Counted from the first letter of the stretch, positions 23,011-30,966 are shown. The stretch: DNA of 37,923 bases from Patescibacteria group bacterium (GCA_022705575.1 JAKJED010000007.1:1-37923), one strand, 5' to 3'. Translations and numbers: made by a program. Notes: a model not told the origin generated them from the sequence alone.

Positions 23011-23883
23011 ATGAATAAAACTACAAAAGAATTAATTTTGGGAGAAATTTTAATTTTATTGGAATTTTTGTGTTGGTGGATGTTGAAATTGGTTTTTTAT
23101 GGAAATAATTATTTTATCAGTCATTGGTTGTTGGTTGTAGGGATTTTTATTTTATTCGGTATTGTCAGTTGTTTGGCAATGCTTTTGGTTAAAAATAAAA
23201 AAATTCTTTTAGGCGGATTTTTTATCGGACTATTGTCTTTTTTTATTTTTTTTAACGACAAATTAATATATTATGCGATTGTTTTAGTATTGTTATTTTT
23301 GGCGTTTTTATTTGGTTTGAGAAAAATCAGAAAAGAAGAAAAAATACAAGTTGATTTGGACTTTTGGAGAATTTTTAAAAGAGGATTACCGATATTTATT
23401 ACTGCCTTAATTTTGGTTGCTTCTATGGTTTATTATTTTTCTCCGGAATTAATGAATAAAAAAAACAACAAAATAACCATTCCCGAAAAAACGATTGATG
23501 TGTTTTTAAAGCCATTTGAAGGATTGATTCAGGAAAAACTTCCTTTAGAAGTTAATTTGGATTCTAATGCAAGCAAAATTTTGCAAAACACGCAAATTGA
23601 AGAATTACAAGCGAAATTTGGTATTAAAATTGAAAAACAAGATACCGGCAGGCAGGTTTTGTATAAAATAATTGATAATCAAGTGAACAATGTAACTGGC
23701 GCTTATCAGTATTTAATTCCATTGGGATTGGTGATAGGATTGTTTATTATTTTAAAGATTATCAGTATTTTATATGTTGCGATTGTAATTATGTTGAGTT
23801 GGTTAACAATCAAGATTTTAATGAAACTTAATTTTGTAAAATTTGAAAAAGAAAACAGAGAAGTAGAAACAATTAGTTTATGA
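23011..23883 (+). CDS. Uncharacterised membrane protein coupled to dnaJ
   Basis: A 290-residue protein with four hydrophobic helices in the first ~110 residues (LILGEILILLEFLCWWML, LLVVGIFILFGIVSCLAMLL and two more) and another at ~133-150. A soluble, charged extracytoplasmic segment follows (~152-228, TIPEKTIDVFLKPFEGLIQE ... GRQVLYKIIDNQVNNVTG), then two C-terminal helices (~232-275). I recognise no family. Its TGA overlaps the dnaJ ATG in ATGA (23880-23883), a sign of translational coupling, and it sits 34 nt after dnaK. The place between dnaK and dnaJ suggests a link to membrane-protein quality control or heat shock; this is inference only. Confidence 0.85.
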   Translation: MNKTTKELILGEILILLEFLCWWMLKLVFYGNNYFISHWLLVVGIFILFGIVSCLAMLLVKNKKILLGGFFIGLLSFFIFFNDKLIYYAIVLVLLFLAFLFGLRKIRKEEKIQVDLDFWRIFKRGLPIFITALILVASMVYYFSPELMNKKNNKITIPEKTIDVFLKPFEGLIQEKLPLEVNLDSNASKILQNTQIEELQAKFGIKIEKQDTGRQVLYKIIDNQVNNVTGAYQYLIPLGLVIGLFIILKIISILYVAIVIMLSWLTIKILMKLNFVKFEKENREVETISL

Positions 23884-24986
23884 GTAAGGATTATTATAAA
23901 ACATTGGGCGTGGATAAAAATGCGAGTAAGGAAGAAATAAAGCAGGCATTTAGAAAACTTGCTCATCAGCATCACCCGGATAAAGGCGGTGACGAAAAAA
24001 AATTTAAGGAAATAAACGAAGCATATTCTATTTTGTCTAATGACGAAAAACGTCAGCAATACGATCAATTTGGGTCGGATTTTTCTGGTTTTACAGGACA
24101 AGGCGGAATGAGCTGGGAAGATATTTTCAGAAATTATCAGTCGCAAGGTCAAAATGTAGAATTTGATCTCGGTGATATTTTTGGTGGAGGCGGAGGTTTT
24201 TCGAATATTTTCTCACAATTTTTTAACGGAGGAGGACGAACCCATAAAGCAAGAAAAGAAAAAGGCAAAGATATTGTTGTTGATTTGGAAATTAGTTTAG
24301 AAGAAGCATTTTCTGGAGTTGTAAAAGAAATTAATTTAAAAAAATACAATGTTTGTAAACATTGTAAAGGAACCGGCGGTGAGCCGGGAAGCGGAAAGAA
24401 AAAATGTTCGGAATGTGATGGACAGGGGCAAGTTCAGCAAACTAAGAGAACTTTTTTTGGAACCTTTTCGCAGGTTATTACTTGTTCGAAATGTTTTGGA
24501 GAAGGGGAGTTGAATGAAAAAGAATGTAAAGAATGTAAGGGCACGGGAAGAGTTCATGAAATTGAAAATATTAAAATTGATTTGCCGGCCGGAGTTGATA
24601 ATGAACAGACAATAAAAATTCCGAGCAAGGGAGAGGCAGCTAAAAAAGGTGGCGTGCAGGGGGATTTATATGTGCGCGTGCATTTAAAACAACACGAATA
24701 TTTTACAAGAAAAAGAGATGATTTATATTGTGATGCAGAAATAAAATACAGTCAGGCGGTTTTGGGAGATAAAATCAATATTTTAACAATGGAAGGGGAT
24801 TTGCAATTAAAAATTCCGGCAGGAACTGAAGCGGGAAAAATGTTTAGATTATCAGGCAAAGGAATGCCAAGATTAAATTCTTACGGCCATGGCGACCAAT
24901 ACGTTAAAATCCATATTAAAGTCCCGCATAAATTATCAAGAAAGCAAGAAGAATTGATTGAGAGATTGAAAGAAGAAGAGCTGTAG
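23880..24986 (+). CDS. dnaJ: Co-chaperone DnaJ (Hsp40)
   Basis: A 368-residue type I DnaJ. The J domain is MSKDYYKTLGVDKNASKEEI with the HPD motif in HQHHPDKGGDEKKF. A Gly/Phe-rich region follows (~78-115). The zinc finger has all four CxxCxGxG units: CKHCKGTG, CSECDGQG, CSKCFGEG, CKECKGTG. The two C-terminal beta domains include GVQGDLYVRVHLKQHEYFTR and a full substrate-binding end. The start is fixed by the 4-nt overlap with the preceding gene. It stimulates DnaK ATPase and delivers substrates. It is the last gene of the CIRCE operon; a strong new promoter begins 4 nt after its stop codon. Confidence 0.98.
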   Translation: MSKDYYKTLGVDKNASKEEIKQAFRKLAHQHHPDKGGDEKKFKEINEAYSILSNDEKRQQYDQFGSDFSGFTGQGGMSWEDIFRNYQSQGQNVEFDLGDIFGGGGGFSNIFSQFFNGGGRTHKARKEKGKDIVVDLEISLEEAFSGVVKEINLKKYNVCKHCKGTGGEPGSGKKKCSECDGQGQVQQTKRTFFGTFSQVITCSKCFGEGELNEKECKECKGTGRVHEIENIKIDLPAGVDNEQTIKIPSKGEAAKKGGVQGDLYVRVHLKQHEYFTRKRDDLYCDAEIKYSQAVLGDKINILTMEGDLQLKIPAGTEAGKMFRLSGKGMPRLNSYGHGDQYVKIHIKVPHKLSRKQEELIERLKEEEL

Positions 24987-24989
24987 GGG

Positions 24990-25019
24990 TTGACAAGATA
25001 CATAATTGTATGCTATAAT
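24990..25019 (+). promoter_or_regulatory. Strong promoter of the GC-rich cassette
   Basis: TTGACA (24990-24995), an 18-bp spacer and TATAAT (25014-25019). It is followed by an AAAGGAG Shine-Dalgarno at about 25029-25035, 8-9 nt before the ATG. Both boxes are exact consensus. Confidence 0.9.
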
Positions 25020-25043
25020 GTATAGCAGAAAGGAGAACGAAAT

Positions 25044-25301
25044 ATGAAATTGTACGTTCCCAAAAAAGATCGACGGTTGATGGGCTTAATGGTTGTGGGT
25101 CTTTTGACCTTCGCCATCCTCATCATCGCCAAGGCGCTGGTCAACGGAGTCTACGCGATTCCGTTCAGTTTCGTCTTTTTCTCTCCGCTGTTCTTTTCGG
25201 GACACTGGAGACGGGAATGGTTCCAGCGGTACTACGAAAAAGCACAAGAGGCAAAAAATCAACGCCTCGTCGTGTACCTGTGGCCGATGAAGACACGGTA
25301 A
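25044..25301 (+). CDS. Small membrane protein in a GC-rich cassette
   Basis: An 85-residue protein with a basic N-terminus (MKLYVPKKDRR), a first hydrophobic helix at ~13-35 (LMGLMVVGLLTFAILIIAKA), a second at ~38-52 (YAIPFSFVFFSPLFF) and a basic, aromatic cytoplasmic tail (HWRREWFQRYYEKAQEAKNQ). No family is recognised. By hand count the gene is about 50% G+C, against roughly 30% for its neighbours, and uses codons such as CTG, CTC and GTC that they avoid. It has its own consensus promoter, a textbook Shine-Dalgarno and a long GC-rich terminator. Together these mark it as a foreign or specially expressed unit. Confidence 0.8.
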   Translation: MKLYVPKKDRRLMGLMVVGLLTFAILIIAKALVNGVYAIPFSFVFFSPLFFSGHWRREWFQRYYEKAQEAKNQRLVVYLWPMKTR

Positions 25302-25313
25302 TCGACCACGTAT

Positions 25314-25364
25314 CCGGCGGCTGCGTGTAGGGGAAGGCCCCTCACGCACCCGCCGATTTTTTTT
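25314..25364 (+). terminator. Strong GC-rich terminator of the cassette
   Basis: A long stem pairs CGGCGG (25315-25320), TGCGTG and AGGGG with CCCCT, CACGCA and CGCCG (ending 25355), with one small bulge, followed by eight T's. It is by far the most GC-rich terminator in the window. Confidence 0.92.
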
Positions 25365-25379
25365 ATACAAAAATTGTTG

Positions 25380-25385
25380 TATAAT
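25380..25385 (+). promoter_or_regulatory. -10 box 7 nt before start codon (leaderless candidate)
   Basis: An exact TATAAT ends 7 nt before ATG 25393. The -35 region would fall on the T-run of the preceding terminator. Confidence 0.55.
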
Positions 25386-25392
25386 TGAATTA

Positions 25393-25893
25393 ATGAATCA
25401 ACTTGCTTTGGCTAATTTAGGAATTACGAGTTGGGAGCTGATTATTATAATATTTTTAATCGGCGTTGGATTTTTGTTGGGTTTATTGCTTGGCAAAGAT
25501 AAACTTTTTTTGATGCTTTTTGCAAGTTATATTTCTTTGTCTTTATTACATATTGTTCCTTTGCGTAAAATATTTTCAGGATTTTTTGATAAAGAAGAAA
25601 ATTTTGTAGTGTTGATTGTATTATTTTTATTTTTGATTGGAATTATTTATTTTTTATTTTCGCAATCTGTTTTAAGGGGAAAAAAGAGGACAGGAAAATC
25701 AATTTTTAAAGTATTTTTTTATGGATTATTTTTAGTAGGAATTATATTAAGTACGGTTTTTTCTTTTTTTCCGCAGGATTTAATTGGTGAATTTAGTGAT
25801 TTAACTTTAAAAATTTTTAATACCCCTCTTGCTCGAACGCTTTGGTTCGTGATACCATTGATTTTTGTCGGAATTTTTAGGAGAAAAAAATAG
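25393..25893 (+). CDS. Four-helix membrane protein, unknown function
   Basis: A 166-residue protein with hydrophobic helices at ~13-33 (WELIIIIFLIGVGFLLGLLL), ~38-55, ~70-90 (FVVLIVLFLFLIGIIYFLFS) and ~105-125, plus a final hydrophobic stretch near 148-162 ending in RRKK. The layout is somewhat like CvpA-type proteins, but no diagnostic motif is seen, so I do not assign it. Basic residues (RGKKRTGKS) after the third helix suggest a cytoplasmic loop. The gene is monocistronic with a TATAAT directly before the start. Confidence 0.75.
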   Translation: MNQLALANLGITSWELIIIIFLIGVGFLLGLLLGKDKLFLMLFASYISLSLLHIVPLRKIFSGFFDKEENFVVLIVLFLFLIGIIYFLFSQSVLRGKKRTGKSIFKVFFYGLFLVGIILSTVFSFFPQDLIGEFSDLTLKIFNTPLARTLWFVIPLIFVGIFRRKK

Positions 25894-26020
25894 TCATTGT
25901 TTTTTTTGAGTTCCTTTGTTTTTTGTATCCCCTTATTTAACCCCTTAATATCCCTTCGTTCAAATTGTTTACATAAAAGTCACATGTTAATTTAACCAAA
26001 ATCAAATTACACTCTATCTT

Positions 26021-26040
26021 GTCCCGATAGCGATCGGGAC
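26021..26040. repeat. Perfect palindrome upstream of mnmA
   Basis: GTCCCGAT (26021-26028) and ATCGGGAC (26033-26040) around AGCG. It has the same TCCCGA core as the palindromes inside the 739 gene and inside mnmA. Confidence 0.8.
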
Positions 26041-26102
26041 TCCGATGCGGACTTTTATATAAATAATTTTCACTAAATTAAAATTGCATAATTTAAAATT
26101 CA

Positions 26103-27173
26103 ATGAAAATTGAAAATTCAAAATTGAAAATTCCACCAAATGTGGCAGTTGCTATGTCCGGGGGCGTGGATAGCGCAGTTGTCGTCCAATTATTAAAAAA
26201 CCGAGGATATAATGTCATCGGTGTTTTTATGCGTATGCATAAAAACAGCAATCCAAAAGATGCAAGAATGATTGCTAAAAAAATAGGAATTGATTTTAAA
26301 ATTTTGGCTGTCCAAAAAGAATTTAAAAAAAGAGTGATTGATTATTTTGTAAACGAATATAAAAAAGGAAATACGCCGAATCCGTGTGTTGAATGCAATC
26401 GCTGGATAAAGTTCAGATTTTTATTAAAAAAAATGAACGAACTTGGTGCCGACTTTGTGGCTACGGGGCATTATGCCCGACTTCGTCGGGAATTTCCAAT
26501 TTCCAATTTCCGATTTCCAATTAAACTTTTAACAGCGAAAGATAAACAAAAAGACCAAAGTTATTTTCTTTGGCAATTAAATCAAAAACAATTATCTAAA
26601 ATTTTATTCCCGCTAGGCGATTATACCAAAGAACAGGTTAAGGGATTGGCAAAAAAATTTAAATTACCAGTATTTAATAAGCCCGAAAGTCAGGACGTGT
26701 GCTTTGCTGTGCCACGCCGTAGTTCCGATAAAATCGGAACGAAGAGAGGCGATATTATTACTACAAATGGCAAAATCGTCGGCACGCATAAAGGCTTGAT
26801 GTTTTATACAATTGGACAGCGCAAAGGTATTGAAATTGGAGGCATTGGTCCGTTTTATGTTGTAAAAAAAGATTTTAAGAAAAACGTATTAATTATTTCA
26901 AAAAATCAGCAAGACTTAATGCAAAAAGAATTGGTTATTAAAAATGTAAATTGGCTAAACAAGCCAACGAAGTTTCCATTTAAATGCGGAGTTAAAATAA
27001 GGTCAATGGCGAAGATAACTAATTGTAGTGTTTCAAAATTAGGTAATTTGAAATTGAATCAAAATTCAAAATTCAAAATTATATTTAGCTCGCCACAGCG
27101 AGCCATTACTCCCGGTCAAAGCGCAGTAATATATTTGGGCAACGAACTTATTGGAGGGGGAGTAATTGTATGA
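26103..27173 (+). CDS. mnmA: tRNA 2-thiouridylase MnmA
   Basis: A 356-residue enzyme that thiolates U34 of Lys, Glu and Gln tRNAs. The PP-loop AMSGGVDSAVVVQLL lies near ~17-31, the catalytic Cys95 in NPCVECN, and the persulfide-bearing Cys200 in ESQDVCF; ATGHYAR, QSYFLW and IGQRKGIEIGG are present. Three extra peptides match palindromic DNA: LRREFPIS (~127), PRRSSDKIGTKR (~205) and FSSPQ-adjacent SKFKIIFSSPQ (~325-335). The N-terminus MKIENSKLKIPPN is coded by the AT-rich aaaattcaaaatt repeat that also lies upstream, so translation may really begin nearer the PP-loop. No insert hits a catalytic motif. Confidence 0.96.
   Translation: MKIENSKLKIPPNVAVAMSGGVDSAVVVQLLKNRGYNVIGVFMRMHKNSNPKDARMIAKKIGIDFKILAVQKEFKKRVIDYFVNEYKKGNTPNPCVECNRWIKFRFLLKKMNELGADFVATGHYARLRREFPISNFRFPIKLLTAKDKQKDQSYFLWQLNQKQLSKILFPLGDYTKEQVKGLAKKFKLPVFNKPESQDVCFAVPRRSSDKIGTKRGDIITTNGKIVGTHKGLMFYTIGQRKGIEIGGIGPFYVVKKDFKKNVLIISKNQQDLMQKELVIKNVNWLNKPTKFPFKCGVKIRSMAKITNCSVSKLGNLKLNQNSKFKIIFSSPQRAITPGQSAVIYLGNELIGGGVIV
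26476..26490. repeat. Palindrome in mnmA, site 1
   Basis: CCCGAC (26476-26481) and GTCGGG (26485-26490) around TTC, followed by a ttccaatttcc-type repeat run. It directly follows the ATGHYAR motif and encodes RLRREF. Confidence 0.7.
26722..26740. repeat. Palindrome in mnmA, site 2
   Basis: GTTCCGAT (26722-26729) and ATCGGAAC (26733-26740) around AAA: a perfect 8-bp stem encoding part of RRSSDKIGTKR. Confidence 0.75.
27088..27103. repeat. Palindrome in mnmA, site 3
   Basis: GCTCGC (27088-27093) and GCGAGC (27098-27103) around CACA, preceded by aaaattcaaaattcaaaatt-type sequence at 27060-27081. The AT-rich part appears as extra residues (LNQNSKFKI) relative to usual MnmA. Confidence 0.6.
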
Positions 27174-27185
27174 TAAAATATTATT

Positions 27186-28925
27186 ATGACCACGAAAGAA
27201 TTGAAAGAGAAATATTTGAAATTTTTTGAGGAAAGGGGACATAAAATTATTTCCTCTGCCTCTTTAATTCCGGAAAATGACCCGACAGTTTTATTTACAA
27301 CTGCCGGAATGCATCCATTGGTGCCGTATTTGTTGGGTGAAAAACATCCTATGGGAGATAAATTGGTTAATGTGCAAAAATGTATCAGAACAGGGGATAT
27401 TGATATGGTGGGTGATGATTGGCATTTAACTTTTTTTGAAATGTTAGGAAATTGGGGGCTTGGTTCGTATTGGAAAGAAGAATCAATAAAAATGAGTTTT
27501 GATTTTTTAATCAAAGAGTTAAATTTACCGATTGAAAAATTATCAGTATCTGTTTTTGCAGGCGACTCTGATGCGCCGAAAGATGAAGTATCGGCAAAAA
27601 CATGGGAATCGTTAGGAATTTTAAAAGATAAAATTAGATTTTTAGGTAAAGAAGATAACTGGTGGGGTCCGGCAGGGAAAAGCGGTCCTTGCGGTCCATG
27701 CACAGAGATTTTTTATGACTCTGCCTGCCACGGCAAGTCGGGTGTTGCAGGCGGGGGAGTGGAAATTTGGAATAATGTTTTTATGGAATACAATAAGAAA
27801 ATCCAAAATTTAAATACCAAAGTTCAAACTTTTGAATATGAACCATTAAAACAAAAAAATGTTGATACGGGAATGGGGGTTGAAAGAACAACTGCGATTT
27901 TAAATAATGTAAAAAGTGTTTATGAAATTGAACCGTTAAAATCAATTGTGGGGAAAATTAAAGAATTGTCAGAAATTTATGATGAGCGCGGAGCGCGAAT
28001 CATCGCTGACCACATTCGCGCGAGTGTTTTTATTATTTCAGACGGAATTATGCCATCAAACGTAGAACAAGGATACGTTTTACGTCGTTTAATCCGTCGG
28101 GCAATTCGTTATGGCAAGAAATTAGGAATTAAAGGTTCGTTTACTCATAAAATCGCAGGGATTATAGAAATTGAAAATAAAGATTTTGTGATTGAACAAT
28201 TAACACAGGAAGAAGAAAAATTTGGGAAAACATTAGAAAAAGGATTAAAAGAGTTTGAAAAAAAATTCTTTGCAGAAAAATCCCTTAGCGAAACCGCTTT
28301 TTATTTTTTTTCAACCCTTGGATTTCCCTTGGAAATGTTTTTGGAAGAATTAAAAAATAAAGGGATAAAATATGACGAAGGGAAAATTCAAAGAGAATTC
28401 GATGAACAATTAAAGGGACATCAAGAACTCTCTCGCACTGCGACTGCGGGAAAATTTAAATCAGGATTAGCAGATAATTCGGAGCAAGTTGTAAAATATC
28501 ATACCGCAACGCATTTATTATTAGCTTCATTGCGAAAAGTTTTAGGCAATCACATTTTTCAAAAAGGTTCAAATATTACTGCAGAAAGATTGCGTTTTGA
28601 TTTTTCGCATTCCGAAAAATTAACCAAAGAACAACTTCAACAAGTTGAAGACATGGTTAATGAACAAATTCAAAAAAGTTTGTTGATTTGTTGCGAAGAA
28701 ATGTCACTAGAAGAAGCAAAAAAGAAAAATGCAATGGGAATATTTGAAAATAAATATGGAGACAGGGTTAAGGTTTATACGGTTGGGAATGAAAAAGATA
28801 AATTCTCCTGTGAAATTTGTTCTGGTCCGCACGTGACTAATACCAATCAACTTGGACATTTCAAAATTACTAAAGAAGAAGCGTCTTCATCCGGTGTCCG
28901 TAGAATTAAGGCAATTTTAGAATAA
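27186..28925 (+). CDS. alaS: Alanine--tRNA ligase, short form without C-terminal domain
   Basis: A 579-residue protein against ~875 for E. coli AlaRS. The class II catalytic core is complete (KEKYLKFFEERGHKIISSAS, TTAGMHPLVPYLLG, FFEMLGNWGLGSYW, motif 3-like GMGVERTTAIL). The tRNA-recognition helical part and the editing domain follow, with zinc/catalytic residues H439 and H443 (YHTATHLL) and C545/H549 (CSGPHV). The chain stops right after the editing domain (SSSGVRRIKAILE), so the DHHA1/C-Ala dimerisation domain is missing. Residues ~179-191 (SACHGKSGVAGGG) are coded by GC-rich, partly palindromic sequence in a loop of variable length. It begins 12 nt after mnmA; a TAAAAT box ends 6 nt before the ATG. 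Confidence 0.95.
   Translation: MTTKELKEKYLKFFEERGHKIISSASLIPENDPTVLFTTAGMHPLVPYLLGEKHPMGDKLVNVQKCIRTGDIDMVGDDWHLTFFEMLGNWGLGSYWKEESIKMSFDFLIKELNLPIEKLSVSVFAGDSDAPKDEVSAKTWESLGILKDKIRFLGKEDNWWGPAGKSGPCGPCTEIFYDSACHGKSGVAGGGVEIWNNVFMEYNKKIQNLNTKVQTFEYEPLKQKNVDTGMGVERTTAILNNVKSVYEIEPLKSIVGKIKELSEIYDERGARIIADHIRASVFIISDGIMPSNVEQGYVLRRLIRRAIRYGKKLGIKGSFTHKIAGIIEIENKDFVIEQLTQEEEKFGKTLEKGLKEFEKKFFAEKSLSETAFYFFSTLGFPLEMFLEELKNKGIKYDEGKIQREFDEQLKGHQELSRTATAGKFKSGLADNSEQVVKYHTATHLLLASLRKVLGNHIFQKGSNITAERLRFDFSHSEKLTKEQLQQVEDMVNEQIQKSLLICCEEMSLEEAKKKNAMGIFENKYGDRVKVYTVGNEKDKFSCEICSGPHVTNTNQLGHFKITKEEASSSGVRRIKAILE
27721..27757. repeat. GC-rich imperfect palindrome in alaS
   Basis: GCCTGC (27723-27728) and GCAGGC (27750-27755) flank a GC-rich core. 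The arm CTGCCTGCC resembles the 1634-1653 palindrome. It codes for a loop that varies in length among AlaRS proteins. Confidence 0.45.
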
Positions 28926-28937
28926 AATATTTTGTGT

Positions 28938-28943
28938 TATAAT
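28938..28943 (+). promoter_or_regulatory. -10 box upstream of the baseplate-J-like gene
   Basis: TATAAT (28938-28943), 41 nt before ATG 28985. No good -35 box is seen at normal spacing. Confidence 0.45.
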
Positions 28944-28984
28944 TTAGTTGATAGAAAGTATTACGTTAATTCGAAATTAAAAAT

Positions 28985-30679
28985 ATGGAAAAATTTTATT
29001 TGAAACCAACCGACGAATTTTTTTCAATAATCGATAATCTAAAATTAAGCAAGGAATTAAATCTTGTTTTAATTATTCCATCTGGCACCAATGCGCTGAG
29101 AAGTATTATCAATTTAAGGATTTTAAAAGAAGAATGTTCTTTTTTGGGTAAAAATATTTATATTTCTACTTCTGATGAATTAATAAAAAAACTCGCCGGA
29201 CAAGTTAAGATAAAAATTTTAGAACCGCAAAAACCACAAATTATTAAAAAACCGATAGCAAAATCAATGGGAAGAATTGTAGATTTAAGAGGGATAAAAG
29301 ACATTAAAAAACCCGTGATAGAAACAGATACAGAAGAAGAATTTGAAATTCCAGAAAATCTAAAGTCAGAATTTGAAGAGCCGGAAATAAAACATAAAGA
29401 AGAATTTTCAGCAGAACCAAAAATAGAAGACGAGTTTTTTTATAAAGAAAGAATTTCTGAAGAAAAAATTTTTGCCGAACCGCTTCCGGAAAGAATTCAG
29501 AAAGAAAGAAAAAAAAGACATTTTAAAATTTCACGGAAAAAAATATTTTCGGCAATTTTAATTATTATTGGTTTATTAGCGTTGGCGTTTGTGGTTTATT
29601 TTGTTTTGCCACATGCGCAAATTGTGATAAATCCCAAAAAAGAAAAAGTACAATTTGAAACAAATATTCTGGTTGATAAAGATATAAATTCTACAAATAT
29701 TGAAACATCGGAAATCGCTGGGCAACTTGTAGAAACAGAAAAAATGGCAAGTAAAGAATTTCCCAGTACCGGAGAAAAAGATGTTTCTCAAAAAGCAATT
29801 GGAAAAATAATTATTTATAATCAATATAGTTCAAGTCCTCAAACATTAGTTAAAACAACAAGATTAAAATCCAAGGACGGAAAAATTTTTAGATTAACAA
29901 GTACAGTTACAATTCCGGGGGCAACGATTAACGAAGGACAAATTACTCCTAGCACTAAAGAAGTAGAAGTAGAAGCCGATGAGGCTGGAGTAGAATATAA
30001 TATTGGACCTGCGGATTTTACGATTCCCGGTTTTGAAGGAACTCCAAAATATAGTGCGTTTTATGGAAAATCAACTCAGGCAATGTCTGGTGGAGCAAAA
30101 GGTAAAATGAAAGTGGCAACGCAAAACGATATTTCTGGCGCAATAGAAATTGTTAAATTAGAACTTAAGGATGTGGCAATAGCTGATTTTAAAACCGTAA
30201 TTCCTGCAGGTTTGAAATTATTGGATGACGCGCAAGTATTAAGCGTTGTGGAATCTTCTTCAAATCTTAAAGCAAATCAGGCAGGAGAAAAATTTATTGT
30301 TACGGTAAAAGTAAAGGTTTCGGGAATAGTGTTTAATGAGAATGATGCATTGTCGCTTATTGAAAAAAATGTTGGCGATAAAATTCCACAAAACAGAACA
30401 TTATTATTTTCGACAATTAAAACAACGTACAAAACAATAAAATTAGATTTAAAACAAGGAAGTCTTAATTTGGATTGTAGTGTTGAAGCAGAATCGGTTG
30501 TCAATTTTGAAGAACAAAAAATCAAAAAAGATTTGGCAGGAAAGAACGAGGATGAGGTGAAAACATATCTTTCTTCGCTTCCAGACATTGAAACGGCAAA
30601 GGTTATTTTTTGGCCATTTTGGGTTAAAAAAGTTCCCAAAAATCAAAACAAAATAAAGGTAACCACTAAAATAAATTAA
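28985..30679 (+). CDS. Membrane-anchored protein with baseplate-J-like domain
   Basis: A 564-residue protein. Residues ~1-75 form a small alpha/beta domain (LVLIIPSGTNALRSIINLRI ... NIYISTSDELIKKLAGQV). Residues ~80-180 are a charged, Glu/Lys/Pro-rich cytoplasmic linker. One transmembrane helix lies at ~191-211 (IFSAILIIIGLLALAFVVYF). Beyond it is a ~350-residue, mainly beta exterior part with FPSTGEKDVSQKAIGKIIIY, a beta-barrel-like central region and a final IETAKVIFWPFWVKKVPKN. I recall CPR proteins of this design annotated as baseplate J/gp47-like, but I cannot confirm that here. It probably spans the envelope as a surface or assembly protein. It stands alone between alaS and the infA operon. 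Confidence 0.8.
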   Translation: MEKFYLKPTDEFFSIIDNLKLSKELNLVLIIPSGTNALRSIINLRILKEECSFLGKNIYISTSDELIKKLAGQVKIKILEPQKPQIIKKPIAKSMGRIVDLRGIKDIKKPVIETDTEEEFEIPENLKSEFEEPEIKHKEEFSAEPKIEDEFFYKERISEEKIFAEPLPERIQKERKKRHFKISRKKIFSAILIIIGLLALAFVVYFVLPHAQIVINPKKEKVQFETNILVDKDINSTNIETSEIAGQLVETEKMASKEFPSTGEKDVSQKAIGKIIIYNQYSSSPQTLVKTTRLKSKDGKIFRLTSTVTIPGATINEGQITPSTKEVEVEADEAGVEYNIGPADFTIPGFEGTPKYSAFYGKSTQAMSGGAKGKMKVATQNDISGAIEIVKLELKDVAIADFKTVIPAGLKLLDDAQVLSVVESSSNLKANQAGEKFIVTVKVKVSGIVFNENDALSLIEKNVGDKIPQNRTLLFSTIKTTYKTIKLDLKQGSLNLDCSVEAESVVNFEEQKIKKDLAGKNEDEVKTYLSSLPDIETAKVIFWPFWVKKVPKNQNKIKVTTKIN

Positions 30680-30697
30680 ATCAAAAGGTTTAAAGTA

Positions 30698-30726
30698 TTG
30701 ACTTGTAATTATATTTTATATATACT
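30698..30726 (+). promoter_or_regulatory. Promoter of the infA-ribosomal operon
   Basis: TTGACT (30698-30703), a 17-bp spacer and TATACT (30721-30726). The ATG of infA follows 17 nt after the -10 box. Confidence 0.85.
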
Positions 30727-30743
30727 TAATACGCTTTTAAAAA

Positions 30744-30959
30744 ATGAAAAATTCTGGAATTAAAAAAGAAGGAATAATCGTTGAAAGTCTTCCCAACGGA
30801 CTTTTTAGGGTTAAATTAAATGATGGGGCAGAAATTCTCGCTCATGTTTCCGGTAAGATGCGGATGAATTTTATAAAAATTTTAGCCGGAGACAGGGTAA
30901 GTGTTGAATTGAGTCCTTATGATGAAAAAAGAGGAAGGATAACTTATCGCGAAAAATAA
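30744..30959 (+). CDS. infA: Translation initiation factor IF-1
   Basis: A 71-residue single OB-fold protein, the normal size. The motifs are typical: [40 protein letters not shown] and [20 protein letters not shown]. It binds the 30S A site during initiation. It leads the rpmJ-rpsM-rpsK-rpsD-rpoA-rplQ cluster in the usual order, with rpmJ 7 nt later. A good promoter lies just upstream. Confidence 0.98.
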   Translation: MKNSGIKKEGIIVESLPNGLFRVKLNDGAEILAHVSGKMRMNFIKILAGDRVSVELSPYDEKRGRITYREK

Positions 30960-30966
30960 AAATATT

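Noticed and set aside
25086-25370. Minus-strand 94-residue Arg-rich frame
   Set aside because: It is opposite the GC-rich cassette and its first codons lie in the terminator stem; the promoter, Shine-Dalgarno and terminator all support the plus strand.
27116-27703. Minus-strand 195-residue frame
   Set aside because: It is antisense to mnmA and alaS, which are both clearly real.
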